Assembly (NCBI GenBank): GCA_022791915.1
Contig: JAAWAB010000015.1
Coordinates: forward strand, 62,001-126,000
Direction: 5' to 3'
DNA length: 64,000 bases
Origin: Clostridia bacterium
Lineage (GTDB): Bacteria > Bacillota > Clostridia > Christensenellales > Pumilibacteraceae
Below, in pieces: positions 45,364 through 53,742 of the stretch. The notes below the pieces were generated by a model, which had not been told where the DNA came from, made no database searches, and was given only the letters and a program-made list of their open reading frames with translations. Positions within the stretch are counted from its first letter, which is position 1, and every line of letters begins with the position of its first letter. Made by a program: the position numbers and the translations under genes.

Positions 45364-45392
45364 ATAATAGCATATTCGGCGGCGTTTGGCAA
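45364..45392 (-). promoter_or_regulatory. Promoter of tRNA-Leu
   Basis: On the minus strand: TTGCCA, 17 bases, TATTAT, ending about eleven bases before the mature tRNA 5' end. Confidence 0.8.
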
Positions 45393-45500
45393 GTGTTTTT
45401 TTATAAGGAAAGAAAAATTTTCGTTTGTCGCCGTTCAATCGCTTGAATTGCGGCTATGGTTTTGGTATACTGCATACAGAAAACAAAAAGGAAAGAGTAT

Positions 45501-46190
45501 ATGCGTACCGAGTTTTTGGAAAAGAAAAACATATATCCGAACGGAGCGAATTCGCCTACCGAGCACAGCGAATTTTTATGTCCGTGCGGCAAGGGCAAAA
45601 TCATAGAAGAAAACGTGCGCGGATTTTGCGACCATTATGTGTGGATAGAATGCGACGCGTGCGAGAAAAAGTACCGTATCGAACATTCGGACAGCAGTCG
45701 GTGGGAAGTAGTCTTGCGCGAAACGGTAACGCAAAAGGAGAAGAAAATGCTTATCAGAACAATGCAAAAAAAGGATGGCGCGGCAGTGCTTTCCTTAATG
45801 CGCGGGTTTTACGATTCGCCCGCAATACTCTGCCATGCGCCCACCGAGATTTTGCAAAAAGATATAGACGCATGTGTGGGGGAGTGCCCGTTTGTGGAAG
45901 GGATTGTGGCGGAAATAGACGGCGTTATAGCGGGGTATGCCATGATGTCCAAAGGGTTTTCCACCGAGTACGGCGGAATCTCCGTGATGATAGAAGATTT
46001 ATTTGTGACAGATGAACACAGAGGGCGCGGATTGGGCGCGGCTCTTTTGCGGCATATAGAAGAAAAATACAAAGATACGGCGGTGCGCTTGCGGCTGGAA
46101 GTGGAACCGAGCAATGCGGGTGCCATGCGTCTGTATGAAAAATGCGGCTATCGCGTTTTGCCGTATACGCAGATGACCAAAGAACTGTAA
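45501..46190 (+). CDS. GNAT acetyltransferase with zinc-ribbon-like N-terminus
   Basis: A 229-residue frame. Residues 1-80 have CPCGKGKI and ECDACEKKY, two cysteine pairs that look like a small zinc ribbon. From residue 83 a complete GNAT N-acetyltransferase domain starts MLIRTMQKKDGAAVLSL, with the acetyl-CoA loop DEHRGRGLGAALLRH and EPSNAGAMRLYEKCGY. An AAAAGGAG lies six bases before the in-frame ATG at 45747. The GNAT part may therefore also be made alone, or the frame may be two fused genes. The first ATG has AAAGGAAAG upstream. The substrate is unknown. Confidence 0.8.
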   Translation: MRTEFLEKKNIYPNGANSPTEHSEFLCPCGKGKIIEENVRGFCDHYVWIECDACEKKYRIEHSDSSRWEVVLRETVTQKEKKMLIRTMQKKDGAAVLSLMRGFYDSPAILCHAPTEILQKDIDACVGECPFVEGIVAEIDGVIAGYAMMSKGFSTEYGGISVMIEDLFVTDEHRGRGLGAALLRHIEEKYKDTAVRLRLEVEPSNAGAMRLYEKCGYRVLPYTQMTKEL

Positions 46191-46231
46191 AAATGGCGGG
46201 GAGTGTGATTCTCGGGGTAAACGTCGGGCGG

Positions 46232-46969
46232 TTAAGAATTCCGTTCGGCGTTTTGTGTTGCTTGCGGAGTGTTTTCCGTTTGTTCGGCAGTTTGCCGCTT
46301 CCGCATTTTCCGCCAGTTTATAAAACCGTAGCAGTCGTTTATCAGAAACATGCCAAAGCACGGTATCATAGGCAGATAAGCAATGTTTTCGGCGGCGGCA
46401 AGTGCCCAAAGCACAATGAGCACGATATCGTTCGCGCCGTACGCAATGCCATAGTACGGGCTGCGCAGAAAGGTGAGCGCGGACGCAAGAAAACTTGTGG
46501 CAACCGAAACGGTGGAAAAAATCAGGTTGGGCGTGCGGAGTGCGCGCAAAATAAAGTAGAATGCGGCGGTCACGATTCCCGTTGCGCCGAAGAGTAACAG
46601 CAGTTGTTTTTTGGTGGTTGTTTGCACGGCGACTTCGCTCGTTTCCCGATAGGGGTGACGCACCCAGGAAATAACGGCACACACGGCAATGGGCGCGCTC
46701 ATGCATAAATAGGTAATCACTTCGCCGTAGTAGCGGTAGAAAAAGGAAATAACGCCGTACATTGCGGCAAATATTACGGTGAGAATCTGCCCGAGCACTC
46801 TGCCTTTGGCAACGAAAATCAGCGCGGTAACGCCTACAAGCGACGCCGTGAGCGTAAGCATGTCTTTTTGGGGCACCGACAAAAAAGACGCGGTAACGGA
46901 TACAACCGATACTATCCATAAACCGATTTCGAATTTTGTGAACCCCGCAAACGGATTTTTCTTTTTCAT
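46232..46969 (-). CDS. pnuC: Nicotinamide riboside transporter PnuC-like
   Basis: A 245-residue membrane protein with about seven to eight segments. It matches the PnuC family in order and motifs: GKRVLGQ-type loop (here AKGRVLGQILTVIFAAMYG), FFYRYYGE, a WVRHPY loop, and IAYGANDIVLIVLWALA followed by FLINDCYGFINW at the end. PnuC proteins let nicotinamide riboside (or thiamine, in PnuT) enter for salvage. The ATG at 46969 has GGGAG upstream. The promoter and a hairpin-rich leader lie on the 5' side. The ligand assignment is by family only. Confidence 0.85.
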   Translation of the reverse strand: MKKKNPFAGFTKFEIGLWIVSVVSVTASFLSVPQKDMLTLTASLVGVTALIFVAKGRVLGQILTVIFAAMYGVISFFYRYYGEVITYLCMSAPIAVCAVISWVRHPYRETSEVAVQTTTKKQLLLLFGATGIVTAAFYFILRALRTPNLIFSTVSVATSFLASALTFLRSPYYGIAYGANDIVLIVLWALAAAENIAYLPMIPCFGMFLINDCYGFINWRKMRKRQTAEQTENTPQATQNAERNS

Positions 46970-47110
46970 ATGCTTTTTCTCCCGTTTTCGTCGGAACCGA
47001 ATTTGCCCGACGAAACAAAAAAGCACCCGTCCGCATATCTTCAAAGACCTAACGATATGCAAGGCGAATGCTCGCGCATTTCGGATTACCCGGTGGCAAT
47101 CCCGTTTTTC
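46970..47110 (-). promoter_or_regulatory. Candidate transcription attenuator/riboswitch in pnuC leader
   Basis: Read on the minus strand, the leader begins with hairpin 1, GGATT-gccaccgggt-AATCC (47102-47083). Hairpin 2 is AATGC-GCGA-GCATT with a GNRA loop (47080-47067). A terminator stem of about 17 pairs between 47072 and 47022 ends in six U. The 5' arm of the terminator (AGCATT) is the 3' arm of hairpin 2, so the two exclude each other. A further hairpin, TTTCGTCGG/CCGACGAAA, lies just before the ribosome binding site. The aptamer matches no class I could recall. Confidence 0.6.
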
Positions 47111-47116
47111 CTATCA

Positions 47117-47145
47117 ACAATAACACGCCGTTCGTAATTTGTCAA
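47117..47145 (-). promoter_or_regulatory. Promoter of pnuC
   Basis: On the minus strand: TTGACA, 17 bases, TATTGT. The transcript start is near 47110, some 140 bases before the ATG. Confidence 0.8.
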
Positions 47146-47173
47146 GCAATTTCGGGTGCGCCCGTAAAATCGG

Positions 47174-47899
47174 TTATCTCTCGGCGGTATCGGGTTGCGC
47201 CGTTTCGTCCGGCTCGCTTTGGGGTTCGTCGGGCGCTTGCGGCGCTGATTGCGCTTTCTTTTTTCCGAACAGTTTGCAGCATACCCACACAATCCCTATT
47301 TCGTCCAAAAAGCGCTTGAACGAACCGCCCGCTTTTTTGTATACGAGCTTGCTCAAAAAGAATCCGCCGATTCCCGCCGCGGTGCCTATGAGCATGCCAG
47401 CCAGAACGTCGGTGGGGTAGTGCACAATCAGATATATGCGCGAAAAACCCATCAGAAAGGCAAATACAAGCCCCGTCCACGAGTAGCGCTTGTCGCCCGC
47501 CAAAAAGAACGCAACCATGGTGGCAAACGCCGCCGTGGTGTGTCCCGAAGGAAAAGACGCCGAATCTTCGGGGTTACTGCCCGCCGCCTGCCACCACTCC
47601 GAAAATTGCGGGTGACGGTCAAAGGGACGCAATCTGCCCACCGCATTTTTGAGAATGATATTGGTTACGATTGCGCCGAGTATTACGGCAAACGCCATGG
47701 CAAGCCCTTCTTTGCGCATGCGAATAAAGAGCAGAAACACAAACGAGAGCACAATGAAAAACCAACCCGATTTTCCCAGAAACGAAACGTATTTGCAAAA
47801 GCGGTCGAAAAAACCGCCCGCCGCTTCGTGCAGTGCGTGCATGCGTGAAAATATCGACTTATCAAACGAAAAAAAGGTTTTGTCCAGCCAGTCCGCCAC
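47174..47899 (-). CDS. PAP2-family membrane phosphatase
   Basis: A 241-residue integral membrane lipid phosphatase. The three PAP2 motifs are in order: KNAVGRLRPFD, PSGHTTAAF, and SRIYLIVHYPTDVLAG. About five to six membrane segments are visible, and a proline/acid-rich cytoplasmic tail of some 35 residues follows. Relatives dephosphorylate undecaprenyl diphosphate or phosphatidic acid outside the membrane. The GTG at 47899 has AAGGAGA about six bases upstream. It is transcribed from its own promoter, divergently from polA. Confidence 0.9.
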   Translation of the reverse strand: MADWLDKTFFSFDKSIFSRMHALHEAAGGFFDRFCKYVSFLGKSGWFFIVLSFVFLLFIRMRKEGLAMAFAVILGAIVTNIILKNAVGRLRPFDRHPQFSEWWQAAGSNPEDSASFPSGHTTAAFATMVAFFLAGDKRYSWTGLVFAFLMGFSRIYLIVHYPTDVLAGMLIGTAAGIGGFFLSKLVYKKAGGSFKRFLDEIGIVWVCCKLFGKKKAQSAPQAPDEPQSEPDETAQPDTAER

Positions 47900-47930
47900 T
47901 TGCGTTCTCCTTGGTTTGCAATACGTATTT

Positions 47931-47958
47931 AGTATACCACAAAAGCGCGTTTTGTCAA
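47931..47958 (-). promoter_or_regulatory. Promoter of PAP2 gene
   Basis: On the minus strand: TTGACA, 16 bases, TATACT. Confidence 0.82.
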
Positions 47959-47996
47959 ACGAAAAAAAGTTGTTGGACGCGTAAACGGTTTTTTTC

Positions 47997-48026
47997 TTGA
48001 CGAAACGGGCGGTTTGATAGTAAAAT
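47997..48026 (+). promoter_or_regulatory. Promoter of polA operon
   Basis: TTGACG, 18 bases, TAAAAT. It places the transcript start near 48033 and rules out an ATG at 48025. Confidence 0.78.
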
Positions 48027-48051
48027 GGAGAAAAACAGTATGGGAGCACCG

Positions 48052-50601
48052 ATGGAAAAACTTCTTTTAATAGACGGGAACAGTCTGATAAACCGCGCGT
48101 ATTACGCGTTACCGCCGCTCAATAACCCGCAAGGAGTGCAGGTGCAGGCGGTGTTCGGTTTTACCACCATGCTGGCGAAAATGATTGATACCGTAAAACC
48201 CGATTATATCGTTACGGCATTTGATATGCATGCGCCCACGTTTCGGCATAAGCTGTATGCAGGGTATAAGTCGCGGCGCAAAGGCATGCCCGACGAACTT
48301 GCCGCGCAAATGCCCATACTCAAAGAAATGCTCACCGTAATGGGTGTGAAATACGTGGAAAAAGAAGGGTACGAGGCGGACGATATCATCGGCACGCTTG
48401 CCAAACGGTACGATACCGAAACGTATATCGTAACGGGCGACCGCGACAGTTTTCAGCTTATCGACGAACACACACAGGTGCTGATGACCAAGCGGGGTAT
48501 CACCGATACCGAAGAAGTAGACCCGATTACGCTTTCCGAGCATTACGGACTCACGCCGCGCGGCGTCATCGAATACAAAGCGCTTGCGGGCGACAGCAGC
48601 GACGATATTCCCGGCGTTCCGGGTATCGGGGAAAAGACGGCAAAGGCGCTTTTGCACGATTACGGTGATTTGGAAGGCATATACGCCGCTCTCGACGAAG
48701 TTTCGCCCGCATTGCGCAATAAACTGGAAGCGGGAAAAGAGAGCGCCTATCTTTCCCGCACGCTTGCCACAATCGACGTAAACGCGCCCATTGATTGCGC
48801 CCTTTCGGACTGTACCTATGCGTTTCCTTTTTCCGAAGAAGTGTTTGCCTTTTTCGAACGGCAGAATTTTAAGTCGCTGTTAAAGCGTGCCGAATTGTTT
48901 ACCATGTCGGTTACGGCGGAATTGCCGCCCCCGCGTGAAAACGCCGTGCGCGTGTCCGTGTGCGACACGGCGCGCATTGCCGAACTGCTGTGCGGGCAGA
49001 ATGAAGTGGCAATGCATATCACCGATTCGGAATTTTGTTTTGCCGTAGACGAACAAACCGAATATGCGGTCAATCTCAAATATAATTTTCTCGACGCGGG
49101 ATTGAGCGAACCCGAACTGGTGCAGATTATAAAGCCCGTGCTTGTCGATAACGCCGTCACCAAAGTGGTGTTCGATTCCAAAAATTTCATCAACTATTTT
49201 CACAAGAACTATAAACTGATACCCCAAAACTTTTTCGACGTCCGTCTGGCACAATACATTGCCGACGGCACGGTGCCGCACAATACGCTCGGCGATTTAT
49301 TGAAAGTGCACGCCGTTTCCGATGCCGATAAGGCAAGCGGACTCTTAACGCTCAAACGCGAACTGAACGCGGCGCTTACCGAGTCGGGCATGCACCGATT
49401 GTATTACGATATCGAGTTGCCGCTCGTGCAAGTGTTGTTCGATATGGAACAGGCGGGTTTTGCCGTAAACCGCGCGCGGCTGGAAGAAATCGGGCAGGCG
49501 TACACGCGCGAAGAAGAAATTCTCACGGCGCAGATTCATGCCGAGGCGGGGCAACGGTTTAATATAAAATCTCCCAAGCAACTTGCCAAAATTTTGTTTG
49601 AAGACCTCAAAATTCCGTACCCCCGCAAAAACGCCAAAACGTATAACACAAGCGCGGAAATTCTCGAACAACTCGACTCGTCGTACGGCATTGTGCCGCT
49701 TGTGCTGCGCTATCGGTTTATTACCAAACTCAACAGCACCTATGTAGACGGACTGCGCAAGTTGATTGACGCGCGCGGCACGGTACATACCGAGTTCCGC
49801 CAAACGCTTACCACAACGGGCAGATTGAGCAGTGTGGAACCCAATCTGCAAAATATCCCCGTACGCGAAGAAGACGGAAAAATTCTCCGCTCGCTTTTCG
49901 TGGCGCGCGACGGTTACACGCTGGTGTCCGCCGATTACTCGCAAATCGAGCTGCGTATTATGGCGCACTATTCGGGCGACCCCGTAATGCAACGGGCGTA
50001 CCGCGAAGGCGCGGATATTCATGCGTACACGGCGGCGCAGGTGTTCGGCGTGCCGCTTGCGGAAGTTACGCCCGACATGCGTCGCACGGCAAAAACAGTC
50101 AATTTCGGTATCATATACGGAATCAGCGATTTCGGACTCGCCGGCGGTCTGAAAATTTCCAAAACGCAGGCGCGTCAATACATAGAAAATTATTTCGAGC
50201 GGTTTCACGGGGTGCGGGAATATCTCGATTCGTGCGTCGGCCAAGCCAAAAAAACGGGGTACGTTACCACACTTCTCGGACGCCGCCGCAAGATTCCCGA
50301 ACTTTTCTCTTCCGAATACCGTATCCGTCAGTTCGGCGAACGCGCCGCCATGAATATGCCGTTGCAGGGTACGGCGGCGGATATCATCAAGATTGCCATG
50401 CTGAACGTAAGTCGCGCGCTCGAAGGTAAAAAGTCCCGTCTTATTTTGCAGGTGCACGACGAACTGATTGTGGAAACGGCGGAAGAAGAAAAAGAACAGG
50501 TAAAAGCCATGCTCAAAGAGAAAATGGAAAACGCATTCACGCTCGACGTGCCGCTCGTTGCCGAAGTGAGCGAAGGAAAAAGCTGGTTCGACTGTAAGTA
50601 G
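48052..50601 (+). CDS. polA: DNA polymerase I
   Basis: An 849-residue polymerase. The 5' nuclease domain covers residues 1-280 (LLIDGNSLINRAYYALPP, YEADDIIG, TGDRDSFQLI, SDDIPGVPGIGEKTA). The 3'-5' exonuclease region (about 290-460) lacks the DxE acid pair, so proofreading is likely absent, as in many Firmicutes. The polymerase domain has DYSQIELRIMAHYS (motif A), RRTAKTVNFGIIYG (motif B) and QVHDELIVE (motif C). It removes primers and fills gaps. The ATG at 48052 lies seven bases after GGGAG. coaE and a lytic transglycosylase follow in the same operon, a common clostridial order. Confidence 0.97.
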   Translation: MEKLLLIDGNSLINRAYYALPPLNNPQGVQVQAVFGFTTMLAKMIDTVKPDYIVTAFDMHAPTFRHKLYAGYKSRRKGMPDELAAQMPILKEMLTVMGVKYVEKEGYEADDIIGTLAKRYDTETYIVTGDRDSFQLIDEHTQVLMTKRGITDTEEVDPITLSEHYGLTPRGVIEYKALAGDSSDDIPGVPGIGEKTAKALLHDYGDLEGIYAALDEVSPALRNKLEAGKESAYLSRTLATIDVNAPIDCALSDCTYAFPFSEEVFAFFERQNFKSLLKRAELFTMSVTAELPPPRENAVRVSVCDTARIAELLCGQNEVAMHITDSEFCFAVDEQTEYAVNLKYNFLDAGLSEPELVQIIKPVLVDNAVTKVVFDSKNFINYFHKNYKLIPQNFFDVRLAQYIADGTVPHNTLGDLLKVHAVSDADKASGLLTLKRELNAALTESGMHRLYYDIELPLVQVLFDMEQAGFAVNRARLEEIGQAYTREEEILTAQIHAEAGQRFNIKSPKQLAKILFEDLKIPYPRKNAKTYNTSAEILEQLDSSYGIVPLVLRYRFITKLNSTYVDGLRKLIDARGTVHTEFRQTLTTTGRLSSVEPNLQNIPVREEDGKILRSLFVARDGYTLVSADYSQIELRIMAHYSGDPVMQRAYREGADIHAYTAAQVFGVPLAEVTPDMRRTAKTVNFGIIYGISDFGLAGGLKISKTQARQYIENYFERFHGVREYLDSCVGQAKKTGYVTTLLGRRRKIPELFSSEYRIRQFGERAAMNMPLQGTAADIIKIAMLNVSRALEGKKSRLILQVHDELIVETAEEEKEQVKAMLKEKMENAFTLDVPLVAEVSEGKSWFDCK

Positions 50602-50659
50602 CGGGGTATTGCGGAAAGGGAAACACGCGGTAATAACCGAAGCGTGTTAAAGGACGGAT

Positions 50660-51259
50660 ATGAAAGCGGAGAAAATTTTTGCGGGGCTTACGGGCGGAAT
50701 CGCAAGCGGAAAAAGCGCGGCGGCGGAAATGTTTCGTGACGCGGGCGCATATATTATCGATACGGACGTGATTGCACGTCGGGTGTCGGAATCGCGGGAA
50801 GGAAAAACGGCGCTTATGAGCGCATTTCCCGCCGCGTATGAAGGCGGCACGCTCCATCGGGCGCGGTTGCGTGAAATCGTGTTTGCCGACGGGCAGAAAC
50901 GCAAACTGCTCGATTCTTTGTTGCACCCGCTTATTCGGGCGGAAACGATGCGACTCATGGCGGCAAGTCCCGCCGCCGTCACGGTGGTTGTTGTGCCGCT
51001 TTTATTTGAAGCGGGATTCGATTCGTTAACGTCGCCCAATATCACGGTGGCGTGTAACGAGAATACACGCATAGAGCGTCTTACAAAGCGGGATACTATT
51101 TCCGCGGCGTTGGCAAAACAAATGATTGCCGCGCAGTTATCGGACGAAGACCGGGCGGCACGCGCCGATATGGTTATCGATAACAACGGCACGCTTGCAC
51201 AGTTGCGCGCACAGGTGGTGCGTATCTGTTGCGAGCTTGCCGAACAAGTCGGGAGGTGA
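50660..51259 (+). CDS. coaE: Dephospho-CoA kinase
   Basis: A 199-residue P-loop kinase for the last step of coenzyme A synthesis. GLTGGIASGKSAAAE is the Walker A with the family context. DTDVIARRV, LHPLIRAE and VVVPLLFEAGF are the conserved lines that form the lid and the CoA-binding part. AAAGGACGG precedes the ATG. polA lies 58 bases upstream and the lytic transglycosylase starts seven bases downstream, as in many Clostridia. Confidence 0.95.
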   Translation: MKAEKIFAGLTGGIASGKSAAAEMFRDAGAYIIDTDVIARRVSESREGKTALMSAFPAAYEGGTLHRARLREIVFADGQKRKLLDSLLHPLIRAETMRLMAASPAAVTVVVVPLLFEAGFDSLTSPNITVACNENTRIERLTKRDTISAALAKQMIAAQLSDEDRAARADMVIDNNGTLAQLRAQVVRICCELAEQVGR

Positions 51260-51265
51260 ACGGCG

Positions 51266-51808
51266 ATTTCCAAAAAGAAAGGTACGGCGATTACGGCGGG
51301 TATCTGCGCGGCGGCAATCCTTGTGTGCGCTCTCGTTTTTTTCTGTTCGTATCCGCGTAAGTACACAGAGGAAATCCGCGTTGCCTGTGCCCGATTCGAC
51401 GTAGACGAAAATTTGGTGCGCGCCGTCATACGTACCGAAAGTAAATATAAACCGAACGCGCGTTCGCAGGCGGGCGCCGTGGGGCTTATGCAACTCATGC
51501 CCGCCACCGCGGGTTGGATTGCGGAAGAAATCGGAGAAAACGAATCGTTTGTCGACTTATACGACCCCGCCGTCAATATTTTGCTGGGTACGGCATATTT
51601 GCGCTATTTAACCGATAAATTCGAGTTGTCCGACGCGCTCGCCGCTTACAACGCGGGCGAAGGGAATCTTTTGAAGTGGAAAGCGGAAGGGCGGGAAACG
51701 TATGCCTATAAAGAAACGCGCGACTACGTGAAAAAAGTGTTGCGTGCGCAAAAAGTGTATCGCGGCTTGCACTGCGGAGCGAGCGTGCGGGGGTATACGG
51801 TCGCATAA
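51266..51808 (+). CDS. Lytic transglycosylase (SLT domain), probable ATT start
   Basis: About 180 residues. An N-terminal signal-anchor (KKKGTAITAG then a hydrophobic run to CSYP, about residues 3-30) is followed by an SLT domain. AVIRTESKY carries the catalytic glutamate; AVGLMQLMPATAGW and AAYNAGEGN follow. It cleaves peptidoglycan with 1,6-anhydro product formation in characterised relatives. GGGAGGTG lies 7-8 bases before an ATT codon at 51266. No ATG, GTG or TTG occurs between the preceding in-frame stop and the membrane helix. The first ordinary start, GTG at 51323, would cut the helix and has no ribosome binding site. So an AUU start is likely. Confidence 0.82.
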   Translation: MSKKKGTAITAGICAAAILVCALVFFCSYPRKYTEEIRVACARFDVDENLVRAVIRTESKYKPNARSQAGAVGLMQLMPATAGWIAEEIGENESFVDLYDPAVNILLGTAYLRYLTDKFELSDALAAYNAGEGNLLKWKAEGRETYAYKETRDYVKKVLRAQKVYRGLHCGASVRGYTVA

Positions 51809-51837
51809 AATCGAATCGTGTCGAATACACATAGAGT

Positions 51838-52872
51838 ATGCGTAAGGTTTTTTCGGTTGCCATGCTGATTGTGGGCACGATGATAGGCGCCGGATTCTGT
51901 TCCGGTCGGGAAATCGTTTCCTTTTTCGGAAGCGGCATTTCCATTGCGGTTGCGCCGCTTTGCGGCGTGTGCATTTTCGTTGTTTGCGTGCTCTTTCTGT
52001 CCATTGGTTCGGCGGTGCGCGAAAAAAGTTTCGATAAAGTCAATTCGGCGTTGCTCGGCAAATTCCACGTGATTGCCGACGTCTTTTTATTGGTGAACAA
52101 TCTGATTGTGCTTTCCGCCATGATTGCGGGACTCAACAGTTTGGTGCGACCCGTGATTGCGTTTCCCGTATGCGGAATCATTGCCGCCGTTGTGTGCGCC
52201 GTCATTGCAAGCAAGGGTGCAAAAGGCATGCTCGACTGTAACTTTTTGATTGTGCCGTTTATTATCGTTTCCATTGCGGCTGTCTGTTTCAGCGGACTCG
52301 GGTCGGGTGAATTGCATACGTCGCTCGGCAATTTTCGCCTACGTGTAATTCCCATCGGAATCGTGTACGTTAGCATGAACATGATGCTCGCCTCCACCGT
52401 ACTCACCACGTTGGGCGAACTTACGCGCAAACAGATTGTTTTGGGCAGTCTGATTGCCGCAGGGTCTATCACGGTATTGCTACTATTGTTGATTACCGCA
52501 CTCAACTGCACGGGCAACTATGCCGCCGAAATGCCTATACTCGAAATTTCGGCAGGCGGCGGAAAATGGCTGTACGTGCTCTTGTGTATCGTTACGGGCG
52601 TCAGTATTTTCACTACTATGCTTACGGCTGTGGGCGGATTGCTCGGCTATATGAAAAATAAAGTGGCAGGCAAAGTTTTCAACGCCGCTCTTGTGATTAT
52701 TGCGGGCAGTATTCTGTCTTTTTTGGGTTTTACGCGCGTGGTGGATTTGTTCTATCCGCTTGTGGGCGTGTTCGGATTGATTTATATTGTACTATGCGTG
52801 CGATACGTGTGCCGCAAAAAAAAGGCGCCGCTGTTAAACGGTACTTTAACGGGTGCGTCACCTGTTGTATAA
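51838..52872 (+). CDS. YkvI-like multi-pass membrane protein
   Basis: A 344-residue protein with about ten membrane segments. It starts VAMLIVGTMIGAGFCSGREIVSFF, the opening typical of the YkvI group in the APC transporter superfamily (the GAGF..GRE loop is the unwound helix region). LNSLVRP and a TLGELTRKQI loop also fit. YkvI has no proven substrate. It lies 29 bases after the transglycosylase and may share its operon, though its ribosome binding site is weak. A terminator follows. Confidence 0.8.
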   Translation: MRKVFSVAMLIVGTMIGAGFCSGREIVSFFGSGISIAVAPLCGVCIFVVCVLFLSIGSAVREKSFDKVNSALLGKFHVIADVFLLVNNLIVLSAMIAGLNSLVRPVIAFPVCGIIAAVVCAVIASKGAKGMLDCNFLIVPFIIVSIAAVCFSGLGSGELHTSLGNFRLRVIPIGIVYVSMNMMLASTVLTTLGELTRKQIVLGSLIAAGSITVLLLLLITALNCTGNYAAEMPILEISAGGGKWLYVLLCIVTGVSIFTTMLTAVGGLLGYMKNKVAGKVFNAALVIIAGSILSFLGFTRVVDLFYPLVGVFGLIYIVLCVRYVCRKKKAPLLNGTLTGASPVV

Positions 52873-52876
52873 AATG

Positions 52877-52914
52877 CACAAACGCCCCGACCGTATCATG
52901 CGGTTCGGGGCGTT
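52877..52914. terminator. Bidirectional terminator after YkvI-like gene
   Basis: AACGCCCCGACCG and CGGTTCGGGGCGTT enclose a seven-base loop. It lies between convergent genes. Confidence 0.88.
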
Positions 52915-52947
52915 TGTGTGTGGAAAAAGTGCGTTCGTATTAAAATT

Positions 52948-53742
52948 TCAGCGCGATTTTTTTACGTGCCGCTCTACAAGCGCCACCGAAAGATACATCA
53001 GCGCCGCCAGCAGACACAGAATCATGGTGCTCGCCATAACAAGGTCGAGCTTGAAAACCTGCCCGCCGTATATGATGAGGTATCCGAGTCCTGCGCTGGA
53101 AACAAGATATTCGCCCATAATCACGCCCACCCAGGCAAGCCCCACGTTGATTTTGAGTACCGATATTAAGTTGGGCAGTGTTGCGGGCAATAAGAGTTTG
53201 AACAGAATCTGGAATTTGTTGGCGCCCATGGTGCGCATAAGCAGTATTTTATCCTCGTCGCATTCCATGAATCCCGCCAACACGCTCATAATGGTCACGA
53301 TAATGCAAATCAGCACGGTCATGGCGATGATTGCCTGATAGCCTGCGCCCATCCAGATGATAATAATGGGACCGAGAGCGATTTTGGGCAGGGAATTGAG
53401 TACGACGATATACGGTTCGAGCACCCGCCGCAGGGTAGACGACCACCAGAGCAGAATGGCAATCACCGTGCCCAAAACGGTGGCAATCACAAACCCGCAG
53501 ATACATTCGAGCAGGGTAATGCCCACGTGCTTAAACAGGTCTTGCCGCACAAGCAATTTGAGCGTTCGGAGCATGCGGGAGGGCGAGCTGGTAACAAACG
53601 AATCGATTGCGCCCGTTTGCGCCAAAAGTTCCCACAAGCCGAAAAACAGAATGAGTACGGCAATCTGAATAGCCAGTATTTTTATTTTTTCTTTGCGTTT
53701 GCCGAGCAGATATTGCTCGCGTAGAGATAGTGTCTTTTTCAT
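52948..53742 (-). CDS. ABC transporter permease (SsuC/TauC-like)
   Basis: A 264-residue permease with about six membrane segments. The EAA loop reads MRTMGANKFQILFKLLLPATLPNLISVLK, typical of nitrate/sulfonate/taurine-type importers. The N-terminus begins LREQYLLGKRKEKI before the first helix. Its ATG overlaps the stop of the ATPase gene by four bases (ATGA). With the ATPase and the binding protein it forms a complete importer. The solute is unknown. Confidence 0.93.
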   Translation of the reverse strand: MKKTLSLREQYLLGKRKEKIKILAIQIAVLILFFGLWELLAQTGAIDSFVTSSPSRMLRTLKLLVRQDLFKHVGITLLECICGFVIATVLGTVIAILLWWSSTLRRVLEPYIVVLNSLPKIALGPIIIIWMGAGYQAIIAMTVLICIIVTIMSVLAGFMECDEDKILLMRTMGANKFQILFKLLLPATLPNLISVLKINVGLAWVGVIMGEYLVSSAGLGYLIIYGGQVFKLDLVMASTMILCLLAALMYLSVALVERHVKKSR

